From assembly GCF_008365405.1 (NCBI RefSeq), contig NZ_QOKV01000014.1, forward strand, positions 105,791 to 169,790: a stretch of DNA of 64,000 nt. Reading direction: 5' to 3'. A model generated the notes under the pieces. The model made no database searches. It saw only the letters and a list, made by a program, of their open reading frames with translations, and was not told the origin of the DNA. This document shows, in pieces, positions 36,583 to 45,019 of this stretch (positions within the stretch are counted from its first letter, which is position 1; every line of letters starts with the position of its first letter). The stretch is from Azospirillum brasilense (GTDB lineage Bacteria > Pseudomonadota > Alphaproteobacteria > Azospirillales > Azospirillaceae). A program made the position numbers and the translations under genes.

Positions 36583-37122
36583 ATGACCTCCGCAAAGCCC
36601 GCCCGCATCGGCATCGTCACCGTGTCCGACCGGGCCAGCCAGGGCATCTACGAGGACAAGGGCGGCCCGGCCATCCGGGCGGAGCTGGAGCGCATCGTCG
36701 CTTCCCCCTGGGAGCCGGTGGCTCGCGTCATTCCCGACGACCGCGAGGGCATCGCCGCCACCCTGATCGAGCTGGCCGACCGGGAGCGTTGCGACCTGAT
36801 CGTCACCACCGGCGGCACCGGCCCTGCCCCGCGGGACGTGACGCCGGAGGCGACGGAGCAGGTCTGCGAAAAGATGATGCCCGGCTTCGGCGAGCTGATG
36901 CGGACGGTCAGCCTGACCGTGGTGCCGACCGCCATCCTGTCTCGCCAGACTGCGGGAATCCGCGGCGGCAGCCTGATCGTGAACCTTCCGGGCAAGCCTT
37001 CGGCCATTCACGACTGCCTGATGGCGGTCTTTCCGGCAATTCCGTATTGCCTCGATCTGATCGGCGCGGCGCGCATCGACACTGACCCATTGGTCTGCAA
37101 GGCATTCCGCCCGAAGCCCTGA
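36583..37122 (+). CDS. mogA: Molybdopterin adenylyltransferase MogA
   Basis: A 179-residue enzyme that adenylates molybdopterin before molybdenum insertion. RIGIVTVSDRASQGIYEDKGGPA opens the protein, TTGGTGPAPRDVTPEAT near residue 75 is the nucleotide-binding loop, and MPGFGE, TAILSRQ and NLPGKPSAI follow. These match E. coli MogA closely, though an internal loop before the final helix is shorter. It lies 32 bases after ccoG and may share its oxygen-regulated transcript. A molybdenum-hydroxylase subunit is encoded at 50209. Confidence 0.92.
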   Translation: MTSAKPARIGIVTVSDRASQGIYEDKGGPAIRAELERIVASPWEPVARVIPDDREGIAATLIELADRERCDLIVTTGGTGPAPRDVTPEATEQVCEKMMPGFGELMRTVSLTVVPTAILSRQTAGIRGGSLIVNLPGKPSAIHDCLMAVFPAIPYCLDLIGAARIDTDPLVCKAFRPKP

Positions 37123-37251
37123 ACTTTCGCCTATACCCTTTTTGCGCGTGCGGAGAGGAATACCATACGCATGGCCATGTTGCCTTGCGGGAACCCATGC
37201 TCACCTTTTTCGTTCGAGGGGAGCGGGGTCCCCGATCAAGGTGAGCCAGCC

Positions 37252-37818
37252 ATGCTGTTCGATTTCGAGCCTTCGGGCATCAACGACACCTATCTGCGCC
37301 TGACCCGGCGCGGTGTTTCCTGCATCGTCGCTCCGGCGGGGGCGTGGAACGGGTTGCTTCGGGTCAACTACATCGTCGCCGGATCGCCCGGCGGCGCCGA
37401 TCCGCACATGATCTACCGCTGCCTGGACATCGGGTGGGACGACGGGCGCTTCTGCTGGAAGGGCCGCGCCGCGCCGGTGATGACCACCTCCGCCATGGTG
37501 GACATCCTGCAGGAACGCGGGCTCGTCACCAGCGGCGAGGCCGAGCGGTTGCTGTTCGGCATCAACAGCCCGGCGTCGGGCGGTTCGTCGGACGAGACGC
37601 TGATCGCCCGCGCCATGCTTCTGGGCTGCACCTTCTCGCCCATCTACGAGGACGCGCCGCTGAGCAGCGGTCCGCCGCGCGTGGGCGGTTTCGCCCTGCG
37701 CACCCTGGCCGATCCCGGCGCTTTCGTGCTGACGGCCCGCGATGGGCTTCCCGTGCTGGACGCGCCCGCCCGCGACGCGCTGAAGCGCCTGATGGCCGAA
37801 AACGGCATCACGGTCTGA
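37252..37818 (+). CDS. Hypothetical protein
   Basis: I do not recognise this 188-residue soluble protein. It begins MLFDFEPSGINDTYLRLTRRG, has no signal or membrane segment, and contains several Gly/Pro turns. The ATG at 37252 has AAGGTGAG at ideal spacing. It lies between mogA and nnrS on the same strand; the CRP/FNR-type box just downstream belongs to nnrS rather than to this gene. Confidence 0.7.
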   Translation: MLFDFEPSGINDTYLRLTRRGVSCIVAPAGAWNGLLRVNYIVAGSPGGADPHMIYRCLDIGWDDGRFCWKGRAAPVMTTSAMVDILQERGLVTSGEAERLLFGINSPASGGSSDETLIARAMLLGCTFSPIYEDAPLSSGPPRVGGFALRTLADPGAFVLTARDGLPVLDAPARDALKRLMAENGITV

Positions 37819-37867
37819 CCGCGGCTTTTTCTCCAACGCGCCAGATTTTTGTTTGGAGGGTTTCTAT

Positions 37868-37881
37868 TTGACGGCGGTCAA
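37868..37881 (+). promoter_or_regulatory. CRP/FNR-family box TTGAC-GGCG-GTCAA before nnrS
   Basis: A perfect inverted repeat of the FNR/Dnr/NnrR type, 66 bases before the nnrS ATG. The outer TTGAC/GTCAA differs from the FNR consensus TTGAT/ATCAA at one position per half and resembles sites of nitric-oxide-responsive members. Confidence 0.75.
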
Positions 37882-37947
37882 AGAAGGGTGACCGCCCCCG
37901 GCGCAGTGTGACGGCATGACCGATGCCTCCAACGCGCGGGGAACGCC

Positions 37948-39156
37948 ATGACCAGTTCCGTTGCCGACCAGCCGGACCGTCCGCCGGTCCCCCTGATCTT
38001 CGCCTATGGGTTCCGGCCCTTCTTCCTGCTCTCCGGCCTTGCCGCGCCCGTCCTGCTGGCCGCCTGGATCGCCGTTCTGGCGACCGGGTCCTGGCCGGAC
38101 AGCGCCGTCCCGGCGGCCTCCTGGCACGCGCACGAGATGCTGTTCGCCTTCGTGGTTGCCGCGGTGGCCGGTTTCCTGCTGACCGCCGTGCCGAGCTGGA
38201 CGGGGACCAAGGCGCTGGCCGGCTTGCCGCTGGCCGGCTTGACCGGGCTGTGGCTGGCCGGGCGGGTGGCGCTGCTGCCCTTCATCGGCGTGCCGTTGCC
38301 GGTTGCGGCCATCCTCGACCTCGCCTTCCTGCCGGCGCTCGGCGTGGCTCTGGCCGGGCCGCTGGTGGCGGCGGGCAAGATCCGCAACACCGCCTTCCTC
38401 GCCCTGCTGGGCCTGCTGACAGCCGCCAACCTGCTGTTCCATCTGGACTGGCTGGGCGTGTTGTCCGGCGGGACCGCGCTGGGTGAGACGCTGGCCATCG
38501 GCGTCGTGCTGATGATGATCGCGGTGATCGGCGGGCGCATCGTCCCGGCCTTCACCCGCAACGCCCTGCGGCTGCGCGGGCTGGACGGCACCGTCGTCTC
38601 CCGCCCCTGGGTGGAGAAGGTGACGCTCGTCTCGACCCTGCTGATGATCCCCGCCGACCTCGCTCTGCCGGGCACCGCCATCGCCGGTCTGCTGGCGCTC
38701 GTCGCGGCGCTCGCCCACGCCCTGCGGCTGGCCGGTTGGCAGCCGGCGAAGACGCTCGACCAGCCGATCCTGTGGGTGCTGCATCTCGGCTACGCCTGGG
38801 TGCCGGCGGCGCTGGCGCTGAAAGCCGCGCATCTGCTGGGGGCGGGCGTGGAAAGCTCCGCCTGGGTCCATGCGCTGACCGCGGGGGCCTTCGCCACGAT
38901 GATCCTGGCGGTGATGACGCGGGCCACGCTCGGCCACACCGGGCGGATGCTGGTGGTGACCCGCCCGACCGTGGCCGGCTACATCCTGTTGACCGCTGCC
39001 GCGCTGCTGCGGGTGCTGGCGCCCGAGCTGCCGGGCGGCCTCTACTGGACCGCCCTGGAGGGCGCCGGCGCTGCCTGGATCGCGGCCTTCGCCTGCTACC
39101 TGTACGTCTACGCGCCCATTCTGCTCGCCCCGCGGGCCGACGGCCGCCCCGGCTGA
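37948..39156 (+). CDS. nnrS: NnrS family heme-copper membrane protein
   Basis: A 402-residue membrane protein with about 12 transmembrane helices of the NnrS family, which protects against nitrosative stress and often accompanies denitrification genes. Family markers are FAYGFRPFFLLSGL at the start, WHAHEMLFAF near residue 62, GGRIVPAFTRN near 195 and a late MTRATLGHTGR. The His residues in HAHEM are the likely heme ligands. A CRP/FNR-type box precedes it. A second family member lies at 43901. Its last 49 bases overlap the convergent HAD gene. Confidence 0.93.
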   Translation: MTSSVADQPDRPPVPLIFAYGFRPFFLLSGLAAPVLLAAWIAVLATGSWPDSAVPAASWHAHEMLFAFVVAAVAGFLLTAVPSWTGTKALAGLPLAGLTGLWLAGRVALLPFIGVPLPVAAILDLAFLPALGVALAGPLVAAGKIRNTAFLALLGLLTAANLLFHLDWLGVLSGGTALGETLAIGVVLMMIAVIGGRIVPAFTRNALRLRGLDGTVVSRPWVEKVTLVSTLLMIPADLALPGTAIAGLLALVAALAHALRLAGWQPAKTLDQPILWVLHLGYAWVPAALALKAAHLLGAGVESSAWVHALTAGAFATMILAVMTRATLGHTGRMLVVTRPTVAGYILLTAAALLRVLAPELPGGLYWTALEGAGAAWIAAFACYLYVYAPILLAPRADGRPG

Positions 39157-39866
39157 GACCCACCGGGCTGGGAGAGGCCCATGGCGCGCGGGCTGCGTTT
39201 CCCGATGAGGCTGGTGGCGAAGCGGCGCTGGAGATCCTCCGGATCACGGAAGATCTCCGCGCAGCCGGCCTTGCGCAAATCCTGCTCCGCGAAGCCGCCG
39301 CACAGAACGCCGACCACGGTCAGCCCGGCCCGCCCCGCCGCCTTGGCGTCCCAGGGGCTGTCGCCGACCACCACCGCCTCCTCCGCCGGCAGGCCTAGCC
39401 TTTCCAACGCCGCCTCGAAGATGTCCGGATGGGGCTTCGACCGTTCCGCGTCGTCGGACGAGGTCTCCACGTCCACCAAGTCCTCGATCTCCGCCGCGCG
39501 CTTGTAGCGCTCCAGCTCGTCCCCCTTGGCGGAGGAGGCGAGCGCGATGCGCAACCCCTCGGCGTGAAGATGCTGGAACAGGCCGCGCACCCGGCGGAAG
39601 CCGCGGACCTTCGGCATGTACTTGCGGGCGAACAGCTCGTGCCGGAAATGGTCCAGCTCGTCCTCGATGCGGTCCAGATCCTTCTCCGGCACGAAGACCG
39701 GCATCAGCTGGTCGCCGCCCTTGCCGATCTGGGAGCGCACCGCGTCGAACTCCGCGTGGTAACCGAAATGCCGGATCGCCTCCACCCAGGCGTGGGCGTG
39801 CAGATCCACCGAGTCGACCAATGTGCCGTCCACGTCGAAAATGACGGCCTTCAGAACGCCGCTCAT
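39108..39866 (-). CDS. HAD hydrolase, beta-phosphoglucomutase-like
   Basis: A 252-residue HAD-superfamily phosphatase or mutase. Motif I is IFDVDGTLVDS, motif II the Ser in LASSAKGD, the Lys is in RSKPHPDIF and motif III/IV is VVGDSPWDAKAAGRAG. The cap domain has the helical form of the beta-phosphoglucomutase branch. The ATG is complementary to 39864-39866 with GAGGAGG upstream. The C-terminal 25 residues (after RSPRAMG) look unstructured and are encoded opposite the end of nnrS. The substrate is unknown. Confidence 0.88.
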   Translation of the reverse strand: MSGVLKAVIFDVDGTLVDSVDLHAHAWVEAIRHFGYHAEFDAVRSQIGKGGDQLMPVFVPEKDLDRIEDELDHFRHELFARKYMPKVRGFRRVRGLFQHLHAEGLRIALASSAKGDELERYKRAAEIEDLVDVETSSDDAERSKPHPDIFEAALERLGLPAEEAVVVGDSPWDAKAAGRAGLTVVGVLCGGFAEQDLRKAGCAEIFRDPEDLQRRFATSLIGKRSPRAMGLSQPGGSQPGRPSARGASRMGA

Positions 39867-40033
39867 CGCCGCCTCCTCACCATGGGTTGCCCGTGTCTTT
39901 GGGGGTATTCCTTCTCGAACAGGCGGCACGGCACGGCGTTCCTCGGGACGGTGTGCAGTGCGATAGAATTTGTCACATGGACCCGTCATAGCTGTGATCC
40001 GTTCACCCCCTACACAGATTGGGAAGAACGGAC

Positions 40034-40174
40034 ATGCCCAAGACGTTGAAGAGCTACGCCTCGCTGATCGGTCGCGCCCGCCACGCCGTCCGACGCTTCA
40101 ACCGCCGTCGCGCCCGCCGTGTGCCGATGGAGCATCTCGACCTCGGCCTGTTCCAGAGCGACATCCGGTTGTAG
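40034..40174 (+). CDS. Short Arg-rich DUF1127-like protein
   Basis: A 46-residue protein starting MPKTLKSYASLIG, with GGGAAG eight bases before the ATG. The middle is strongly basic (RRFNRRRARR) and the end reads HLDLGLFQSDI, like the DIGLSRSDI ending of DUF1127 proteins. Short DUF1127 proteins of alphaproteobacteria bind RNA and affect phosphate and small-RNA-linked growth control in some species. It stands alone between the HAD and methyltransferase genes. Confidence 0.6.
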   Translation: MPKTLKSYASLIGRARHAVRRFNRRRARRVPMEHLDLGLFQSDIRL

Positions 40175-40340
40175 CACCCTCTTAAGGATAGGGACCTGCC
40201 AACCGGAGGCGCTCCCTTCACGCTCCGCGATCGCGCTCCGCCATAGGACTTCCCCTCCGTCCTAGGCGGGCAAGCTGAATGTTTCCGCCGGAACCGGCGC
40301 GCTATCGTCGCCCCGCCCATCCAGCGGAGCGCCAGTCCCC

Positions 40341-41198
40341 ATGACCGCAAATTTCGAGTCCGCCAGTTTCGAAGACCAGTATTTCTCCGGCGCCGCCCTT
40401 TACGGCGACGACTTCGACGCGGCGCGGATCGCCGGCTGGTACGGAGTCGAGGCTCGGGACCCGGCGGCGGAGTTCGCACGCACCGCGCCCGAGAGGCCCG
40501 GCTACCGCTACGAATACCACGCGCTGAACCACCGCCACGCCTTCCGCTTCCTGGCCGGGCGGCGCTTCCGGCAGGCGCTGGCCTTCGGCTGCGCCGCGGG
40601 GGACGACGTGGCGCCGATCGCCGGGCAGGTGGACCGCTTCCTGGCCGTGGAGCCCATCGAGCGCTTCTGGCGGACCGACATCGCCGGCACCCCCGCGGAG
40701 TACCGCCGGCCCAGGCTGGGCGGGCGGATCGACTGCGCGGACGGGGCAAACGACCTGACCGTCTGCCTGCACACGCTGCACCACATCCCGAACGCCGGCG
40801 CCCTGCTCGCCGAGTTCGCCCGCGTCACCGCCCCCGGCGGGCTGTTCATCCTGCGCGAGCCGATCAGCACCATGGGCGACTGGCGCCAGCCCCGCCGCGG
40901 CCTGACCGCGAACGAGCGCGGCTTCCCCGTGCAATGGCTGGAGGAGCGCTTCGCCCGGCTGGGCTTCACGGTGCGGCAGCGCCGCTTCTGCTCCTTCCCG
41001 CTGACCGAGCGGCTGGGGCCGCTGATGGGCGTCCCCCTGCCCTACGGCAACCCGCTGCTGGTGCGGCTGGACGAGGCCGCCTGCGCGCTGACGCGGTGGA
41101 ACATCGCGTACCACCGCGACTCGGTCCGCAAGAAGTTCGCCCCCGGCGCCGTCTATTACGTGCTGGAGCGCGCTAAGACGACGCCAGCGCGTCCGTGA
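40341..41198 (+). CDS. Class I SAM-dependent methyltransferase-like protein
   Basis: A 285-residue protein with a Rossmann-type methyltransferase core: ALAFGCAAGDD near residue 80 replaces the usual glycine-rich motif I, an acidic residue follows in FLAVEPIE, and LTVCLHTLHHIPNAGALLAEFARVTAPGGLFILREP is the motif IV-VI region of Methyltransf_11/25 proteins. The glycine loop is atypical. The C-terminal third carries a substrate-binding region. The target is unknown. Its last 26 bases overlap the convergent dehydratase gene. Confidence 0.78.
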   Translation: MTANFESASFEDQYFSGAALYGDDFDAARIAGWYGVEARDPAAEFARTAPERPGYRYEYHALNHRHAFRFLAGRRFRQALAFGCAAGDDVAPIAGQVDRFLAVEPIERFWRTDIAGTPAEYRRPRLGGRIDCADGANDLTVCLHTLHHIPNAGALLAEFARVTAPGGLFILREPISTMGDWRQPRRGLTANERGFPVQWLEERFARLGFTVRQRRFCSFPLTERLGPLMGVPLPYGNPLLVRLDEAACALTRWNIAYHRDSVRKKFAPGAVYYVLERAKTTPARP

Positions 41199-42165
41199 AG
41201 GTCGCGGCGTCGACGTTGCCGCCGCTCAGCACCACCGCGACGGTGCGGCCCTCCGCCGGCAGCTTGCCGGTCAGCACGGCGGCCAGCCCGACCGCCCCGC
41301 CCGGCTCGACCACCAGCTTCAGCACGGTGAAGGCGTAGGCCATGGCGGCCTTCACCTCGGCGTCGGTGACGGCAAGGCTGCCGGACAGCAGGGTCTTCAT
41401 CACCGGGAAGGTCAGGGCGCCCGGCGTCGGGGTCAGCAGCGCGTCGCAGATGGAACATTGCCCGGCGACGTTCTCCACCCGCTCCCCGGCGGCCAGCGAG
41501 CGCGCCACGTCGTCGAAGCCCGCCGGCTCCGCCGCCCACAGGCGGGCGCCGGGAAAGCTGTGGCGGACCGCCGTGGCAACCCCGGACATCAGCCCCCCAC
41601 CGCTGCACGGCGCGATCACGTCGTCGGGAACCGCGCCGATGGCCTGTGCCTGGGCGGCGATCTCCAGCCCGACCGTGCCCTGCCCGGCCATGATCTGCGG
41701 GTGGTCGTAAGGCGGCACGGTGGCCGCACCCCGCTCCTCCGCGATGGCCGTGGCGATGCCTTCGCGGCTTTCGGTCCAGCGGTCGTAGAGCACCACCTCG
41801 GCGCCGTAGCCGCGGGTGTTGGCGATCTTCAGGGCCGGGGCGTCGCTGGGCATGACGATGACGGCGGGCATGCCCAGCAGCGCCGCCGCGGCGGCGACGC
41901 CCTGGGCGTGGTTGCCCGACGACCAGGCGACCACCCCGCCCCGGCGCTCCTCCGGCGTCAGTTGGGACAGGCGGTTGAAGGCGCCGCGGAACTTGAAGGA
42001 GCCGCTGCGCTGAAGAACCTCCGGCTTCAGCAGCACCCGCCCGCCGACCCGCTCGTTCAGCAGGGCGTTCTCCAGCAGCGGCGTGCGCACGGCGAAACCG
42101 TCCAGCCGCGCCGCGGCCTCCACGATGTCCTGATGGCCGATGACGAAGGAACTCGAAGCGGGCAT
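41173..42165 (-). CDS. PLP-dependent threonine/serine dehydratase-like enzyme
   Basis: A 330-residue fold-type II PLP enzyme. SGSFKFRGA near residue 54 contains the Schiff-base Lys, SSGNHAQGVA binds the carboxylate, and PCSGGGLMSG near 185 binds the cofactor phosphate. There is no C-terminal ACT domain, so it is of the catabolic or hydroxyaspartate/serine-racemase type rather than biosynthetic IlvA. The ATG is complementary to 42163-42165. It is the last of three same-strand genes with an SDR and a hydroxyisobutyrate-dehydrogenase-like enzyme. Confidence 0.87.
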   Translation of the reverse strand: MPASSSFVIGHQDIVEAAARLDGFAVRTPLLENALLNERVGGRVLLKPEVLQRSGSFKFRGAFNRLSQLTPEERRGGVVAWSSGNHAQGVAAAAALLGMPAVIVMPSDAPALKIANTRGYGAEVVLYDRWTESREGIATAIAEERGAATVPPYDHPQIMAGQGTVGLEIAAQAQAIGAVPDDVIAPCSGGGLMSGVATAVRHSFPGARLWAAEPAGFDDVARSLAAGERVENVAGQCSICDALLTPTPGALTFPVMKTLLSGSLAVTDAEVKAAMAYAFTVLKLVVEPGGAVGLAAVLTGKLPAEGRTVAVVLSGGNVDAATFTDALASS

Positions 42166-42168
42166 GGC

Positions 42169-42924
42169 TCAGCGGCCTCCGGAGACGTTGAGAAGGGCGC
42201 CGGTCACGTAGGACGCGGCGTCGGACAGCAGCCACAGCACGGTCTCGGCGACCTCATCCGCCGTCCCGGCGCGCCCGGCGGGCGGGATCAAAGCGGGGTT
42301 GTCGAGCCGGTTGCCTTTGCCGGGAATGATCTGGATGTCGGTGTCGATCAGGCCGGGCCGCACGCAATTCACGCGGATGCCCTCCTTCGCCACCTCGCGG
42401 GCGAGGCCGACGGTCAGGCTGTCCACCGCCCCTTTGCTGGCCGCATAACCCACATACTCGTTGGGCGAACCCAGCACGGCGGCGATGGAGCCGACGTTGA
42501 CGATGCCCCCGCCCTTCCCGCCATGGCGGGTGGACATGCGGCGCACCGCCTCCCGCGCGCAGAGGACCGCGCCGGTCACGTTGATGTCCAGCATCCGGCG
42601 CAGGTCGTCCGGCGCGGCCTCGTCGAGCCGCCCGTAGGGGCCGATGATTCCCGCGTTGTTGACCAGCCCGGCGGTGGGACCGAAGCGGTCCTCCGCCGCG
42701 TCGAACAGGGCGCGGATGTCCTCCTCCCGCGCCGCATCGCCCTTCACCGCCTGGGCCTGCCCGCCGGCCTCGCGGACCGCCGCCACGGTGGCTTCCGCCG
42801 CCGCGGCGTTGCCGATGTAGGAGAAGGTCACGGCATAGCCGCGCTGCGTCGCCATCCGGGCGACCGCCGCCCCGATGCCTCGGCCGCCCCCGGTGACGAC
42901 CAGCGATTTGGGTGTCGATGACAT
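42169..42924 (-). CDS. Short-chain dehydrogenase/reductase
   Basis: A 251-residue classical SDR. The NAD(P)-binding TGGGRGIG is near residue 11, NNAG near 88, the catalytic Ser is in VGSIA near 145 and the YAASK active-site motif near 160. It follows the hydroxyisobutyrate-dehydrogenase-like gene by six bases and precedes the dehydratase by three, a tight operon. Family members oxidise or reduce sugars, hydroxy acids or ketoacyl chains; the context favours a small hydroxy acid or polyol. Confidence 0.9.
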   Translation of the reverse strand: MSSTPKSLVVTGGGRGIGAAVARMATQRGYAVTFSYIGNAAAAEATVAAVREAGGQAQAVKGDAAREEDIRALFDAAEDRFGPTAGLVNNAGIIGPYGRLDEAAPDDLRRMLDINVTGAVLCAREAVRRMSTRHGGKGGGIVNVGSIAAVLGSPNEYVGYAASKGAVDSLTVGLAREVAKEGIRVNCVRPGLIDTDIQIIPGKGNRLDNPALIPPAGRAGTADEVAETVLWLLSDAASYVTGALLNVSGGR

Positions 42925-42930
42925 GGTTTC

Positions 42931-43797
42931 TCAGCCCTCCAGAGGGTTGCCGGCCAGCCGGTCGAAAATCCGGGCGAGCGCGCCGTCGCCCTCGCGCCCC
43001 AGCCCCGCCGCAGCGGCCATGGTGAAGAGTTGCAGGGCGGAGGCGGCCAGCGGCGTCGGAACGGTCATTCGCCGCGCGGCGTCCATCACGGTGCCCAGAT
43101 CGGTCCCGACGATGCCCAGCGGCCGTTGCGACGGGATGTGGAAGGGACCGGCGGCGAGAATCTCGGCCAGCCGCTGCGGATCGACCCCGGCGCGGACACC
43201 GAAGGCAGTGGCCTCCGCCACCGCGGCGGCGTGGATGCCGGTCAGCATCTGCTCCACGGCCTTCACGGCGGAACCCTGACCGTGCTCCGTGCCGACGCGG
43301 TGCAGCGTGCCCGACGCGGCGGCGATCAGGTCGGCCGCCCGCGCGAAGGCGTCCTCGGGGCCGGAGGCCATCACCACCATGCGCCCCTCCGCCGCGCGCA
43401 CCGGGCCGCCGCCGACCGGCGCGTCCAGCATCAGCAGGTCCCGCTCGGCGAGCCGGCGCCCGACCGCGGCGGCCATGTCCGGCGGGACGCTGGTGGACAG
43501 GACGACCACGCCGCCCTTCGCCAGGGTCCCGGCCACGCCCTCGGCGCCGAACAGCACCTCCTCCGCCTGCTCCGCCGTGGCGACCAGGACGATGACGCGG
43601 TCGACCCGGCGCCCGACGTCGGCGGGCGATCCCGCGGCCTCCCCGCCATGGGTGACGAGGCTCATGCATTTGGCGGCGTCGAGGTCGCAGCCGACGACCC
43701 GGAAGCCGGCGCGGAGCAGCGACAGCGCCACACCCATGCCCATGGAACCGAGCCCGACGACGCCCGCGCTGCGGGCCGGTTCCAATGCGTCGCTCAT
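42931..43797 (-). CDS. 3-hydroxyisobutyrate/L-threonate dehydrogenase-like enzyme
   Basis: A 288-residue beta-hydroxyacid dehydrogenase. GLGSMGMG near residue 15 binds NAD(P), DAPVGGGPVRAAEG near 125 is the substrate-binding motif, and GQGSAVKAVEQ near 172 holds the catalytic Lys. The form of these motifs is like the LtnD (L-threonate dehydrogenase) group, but other four-carbon hydroxy acids are possible. It is the first gene of the three-gene unit. Confidence 0.87.
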   Translation of the reverse strand: MSDALEPARSAGVVGLGSMGMGVALSLLRAGFRVVGCDLDAAKCMSLVTHGGEAAGSPADVGRRVDRVIVLVATAEQAEEVLFGAEGVAGTLAKGGVVVLSTSVPPDMAAAVGRRLAERDLLMLDAPVGGGPVRAAEGRMVVMASGPEDAFARAADLIAAASGTLHRVGTEHGQGSAVKAVEQMLTGIHAAAVAEATAFGVRAGVDPQRLAEILAAGPFHIPSQRPLGIVGTDLGTVMDAARRMTVPTPLAASALQLFTMAAAAGLGREGDGALARIFDRLAGNPLEG

Positions 43798-43900
43798 GAT
43801 CCCCCCTGCGGACGCGCTTGCGTCTCTCCGTGGCCCGTTGCGACTGGCCGTTGCCTCGGAGTGTCGGAGGAGCGGCGGGGAGCGTCAAGTGGCGGATGGC

Positions 43901-45019
43901 TCAGGCCCGTATCCGCTTCGGCACGCGGAGCAGCACCCACAGCACCAGCAGATGCGCTCCCATCCAGGCCAACGCCGCCGCGGGCATCAGCAGGTCCGGC
44001 GCCGTGCTGGCCGCGGCGACCCGCAGCGCGGCGGACAGCCCGACCAGAGCGATGGCTGCGGTGGCGGGCCGGGAGAAGTCCGGCGGCATCGCCTCGCGCT
44101 GCAGGGTCGCGCGCACCATCATGGAGGCGGCCAGCGTGCCCAGCGCGCCAGCCCCGATGACGTGCCAGCCCGCCCCGCCGGTCAGCGGAGCCAGCCGCTC
44201 GACGCCCAGGAACAGCCAGCCGAGCCCGAGCCAGCCGTACCCGAGATGGAGGCTCCACAGGTCCGGACGCTTCAGCACGGCGCCGGTCCGCCAACGCGCC
44301 AGACGCGCCCAGGCGGTCACCCCGGCCAGCGCGGCGCCCGCCGCCCCGATCCAGGGCAGCGGACCGGTCGTCACTCCGGCGGCCACGGTCAGGGCGGCCA
44401 GCACCGCCCCGGCGACGCCCGCCCATTCCAGGCGCGGCTGCACCCGCTCCACCAGTGTCCCGCCCTGCTTGCGGACTTCTCCCGCCGTGGCCGACGGGAT
44501 GATTCGCCCGCCCATCACCAGCATCAGGATGCCGACGAGATGCAGCGCGAACAGCGCGCCCGTCCGCCCACCGTCGCCGCCCCACCAGACCAGAGTCTCG
44601 GCCAGCGCGAAGGCGCCGATCACTGGGCCGAACAGGATGTTGTGGCCACTCTTGGCGGCGCGCAGGAAGGGCACGCCGGCGATCACGAACAGCGCCACCG
44701 GGTAGGCCAGCGCCAACGGAGCGGCGACTTCCGGCGGCAGGCCGGCCAGCACCGCCAGCCGCCCGGCCAGCCACGCGGCGAAGGCGACGGTCAGCGCCAC
44801 GCCGGACGGCCGCGTCAGCAGGAAGCCGCCGACCACCGCCAGCGCGTAGCCCATCAGCATCTCGTGCGCGTGCAGCGCCGGGGTCCAGCCGATGCCGAGC
44901 CAGCCGAAATAGCCGGCCACCCACAGCGGCACGCTGAGCGCCCCGTAGAGCGCGGCGGCGGGGAAGAACAGGCGGTGCCCCCACGGACGCTGAGGGGGCG
45001 GCGGGACGAAGGCGCTCAT
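43901..45019 (-). CDS. NnrS family membrane protein (second copy)
   Basis: A 372-residue, roughly 12-helix membrane protein of the NnrS family, distinct from the one at 37948. HAHEMLMGY near residue 50 and GGRIIPSATAG near 168 align with its counterpart. The ATG overlaps the stop of the upstream HxlR gene (ATGA), so the two are translationally coupled. A regulator-NnrS pair suggests that the regulator senses a reactive species and controls a protective response. Confidence 0.9.
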   Translation of the reverse strand: MSAFVPPPPQRPWGHRLFFPAAALYGALSVPLWVAGYFGWLGIGWTPALHAHEMLMGYALAVVGGFLLTRPSGVALTVAFAAWLAGRLAVLAGLPPEVAAPLALAYPVALFVIAGVPFLRAAKSGHNILFGPVIGAFALAETLVWWGGDGGRTGALFALHLVGILMLVMGGRIIPSATAGEVRKQGGTLVERVQPRLEWAGVAGAVLAALTVAAGVTTGPLPWIGAAGAALAGVTAWARLARWRTGAVLKRPDLWSLHLGYGWLGLGWLFLGVERLAPLTGGAGWHVIGAGALGTLAASMMVRATLQREAMPPDFSRPATAAIALVGLSAALRVAAASTAPDLLMPAAALAWMGAHLLVLWVLLRVPKRIRA

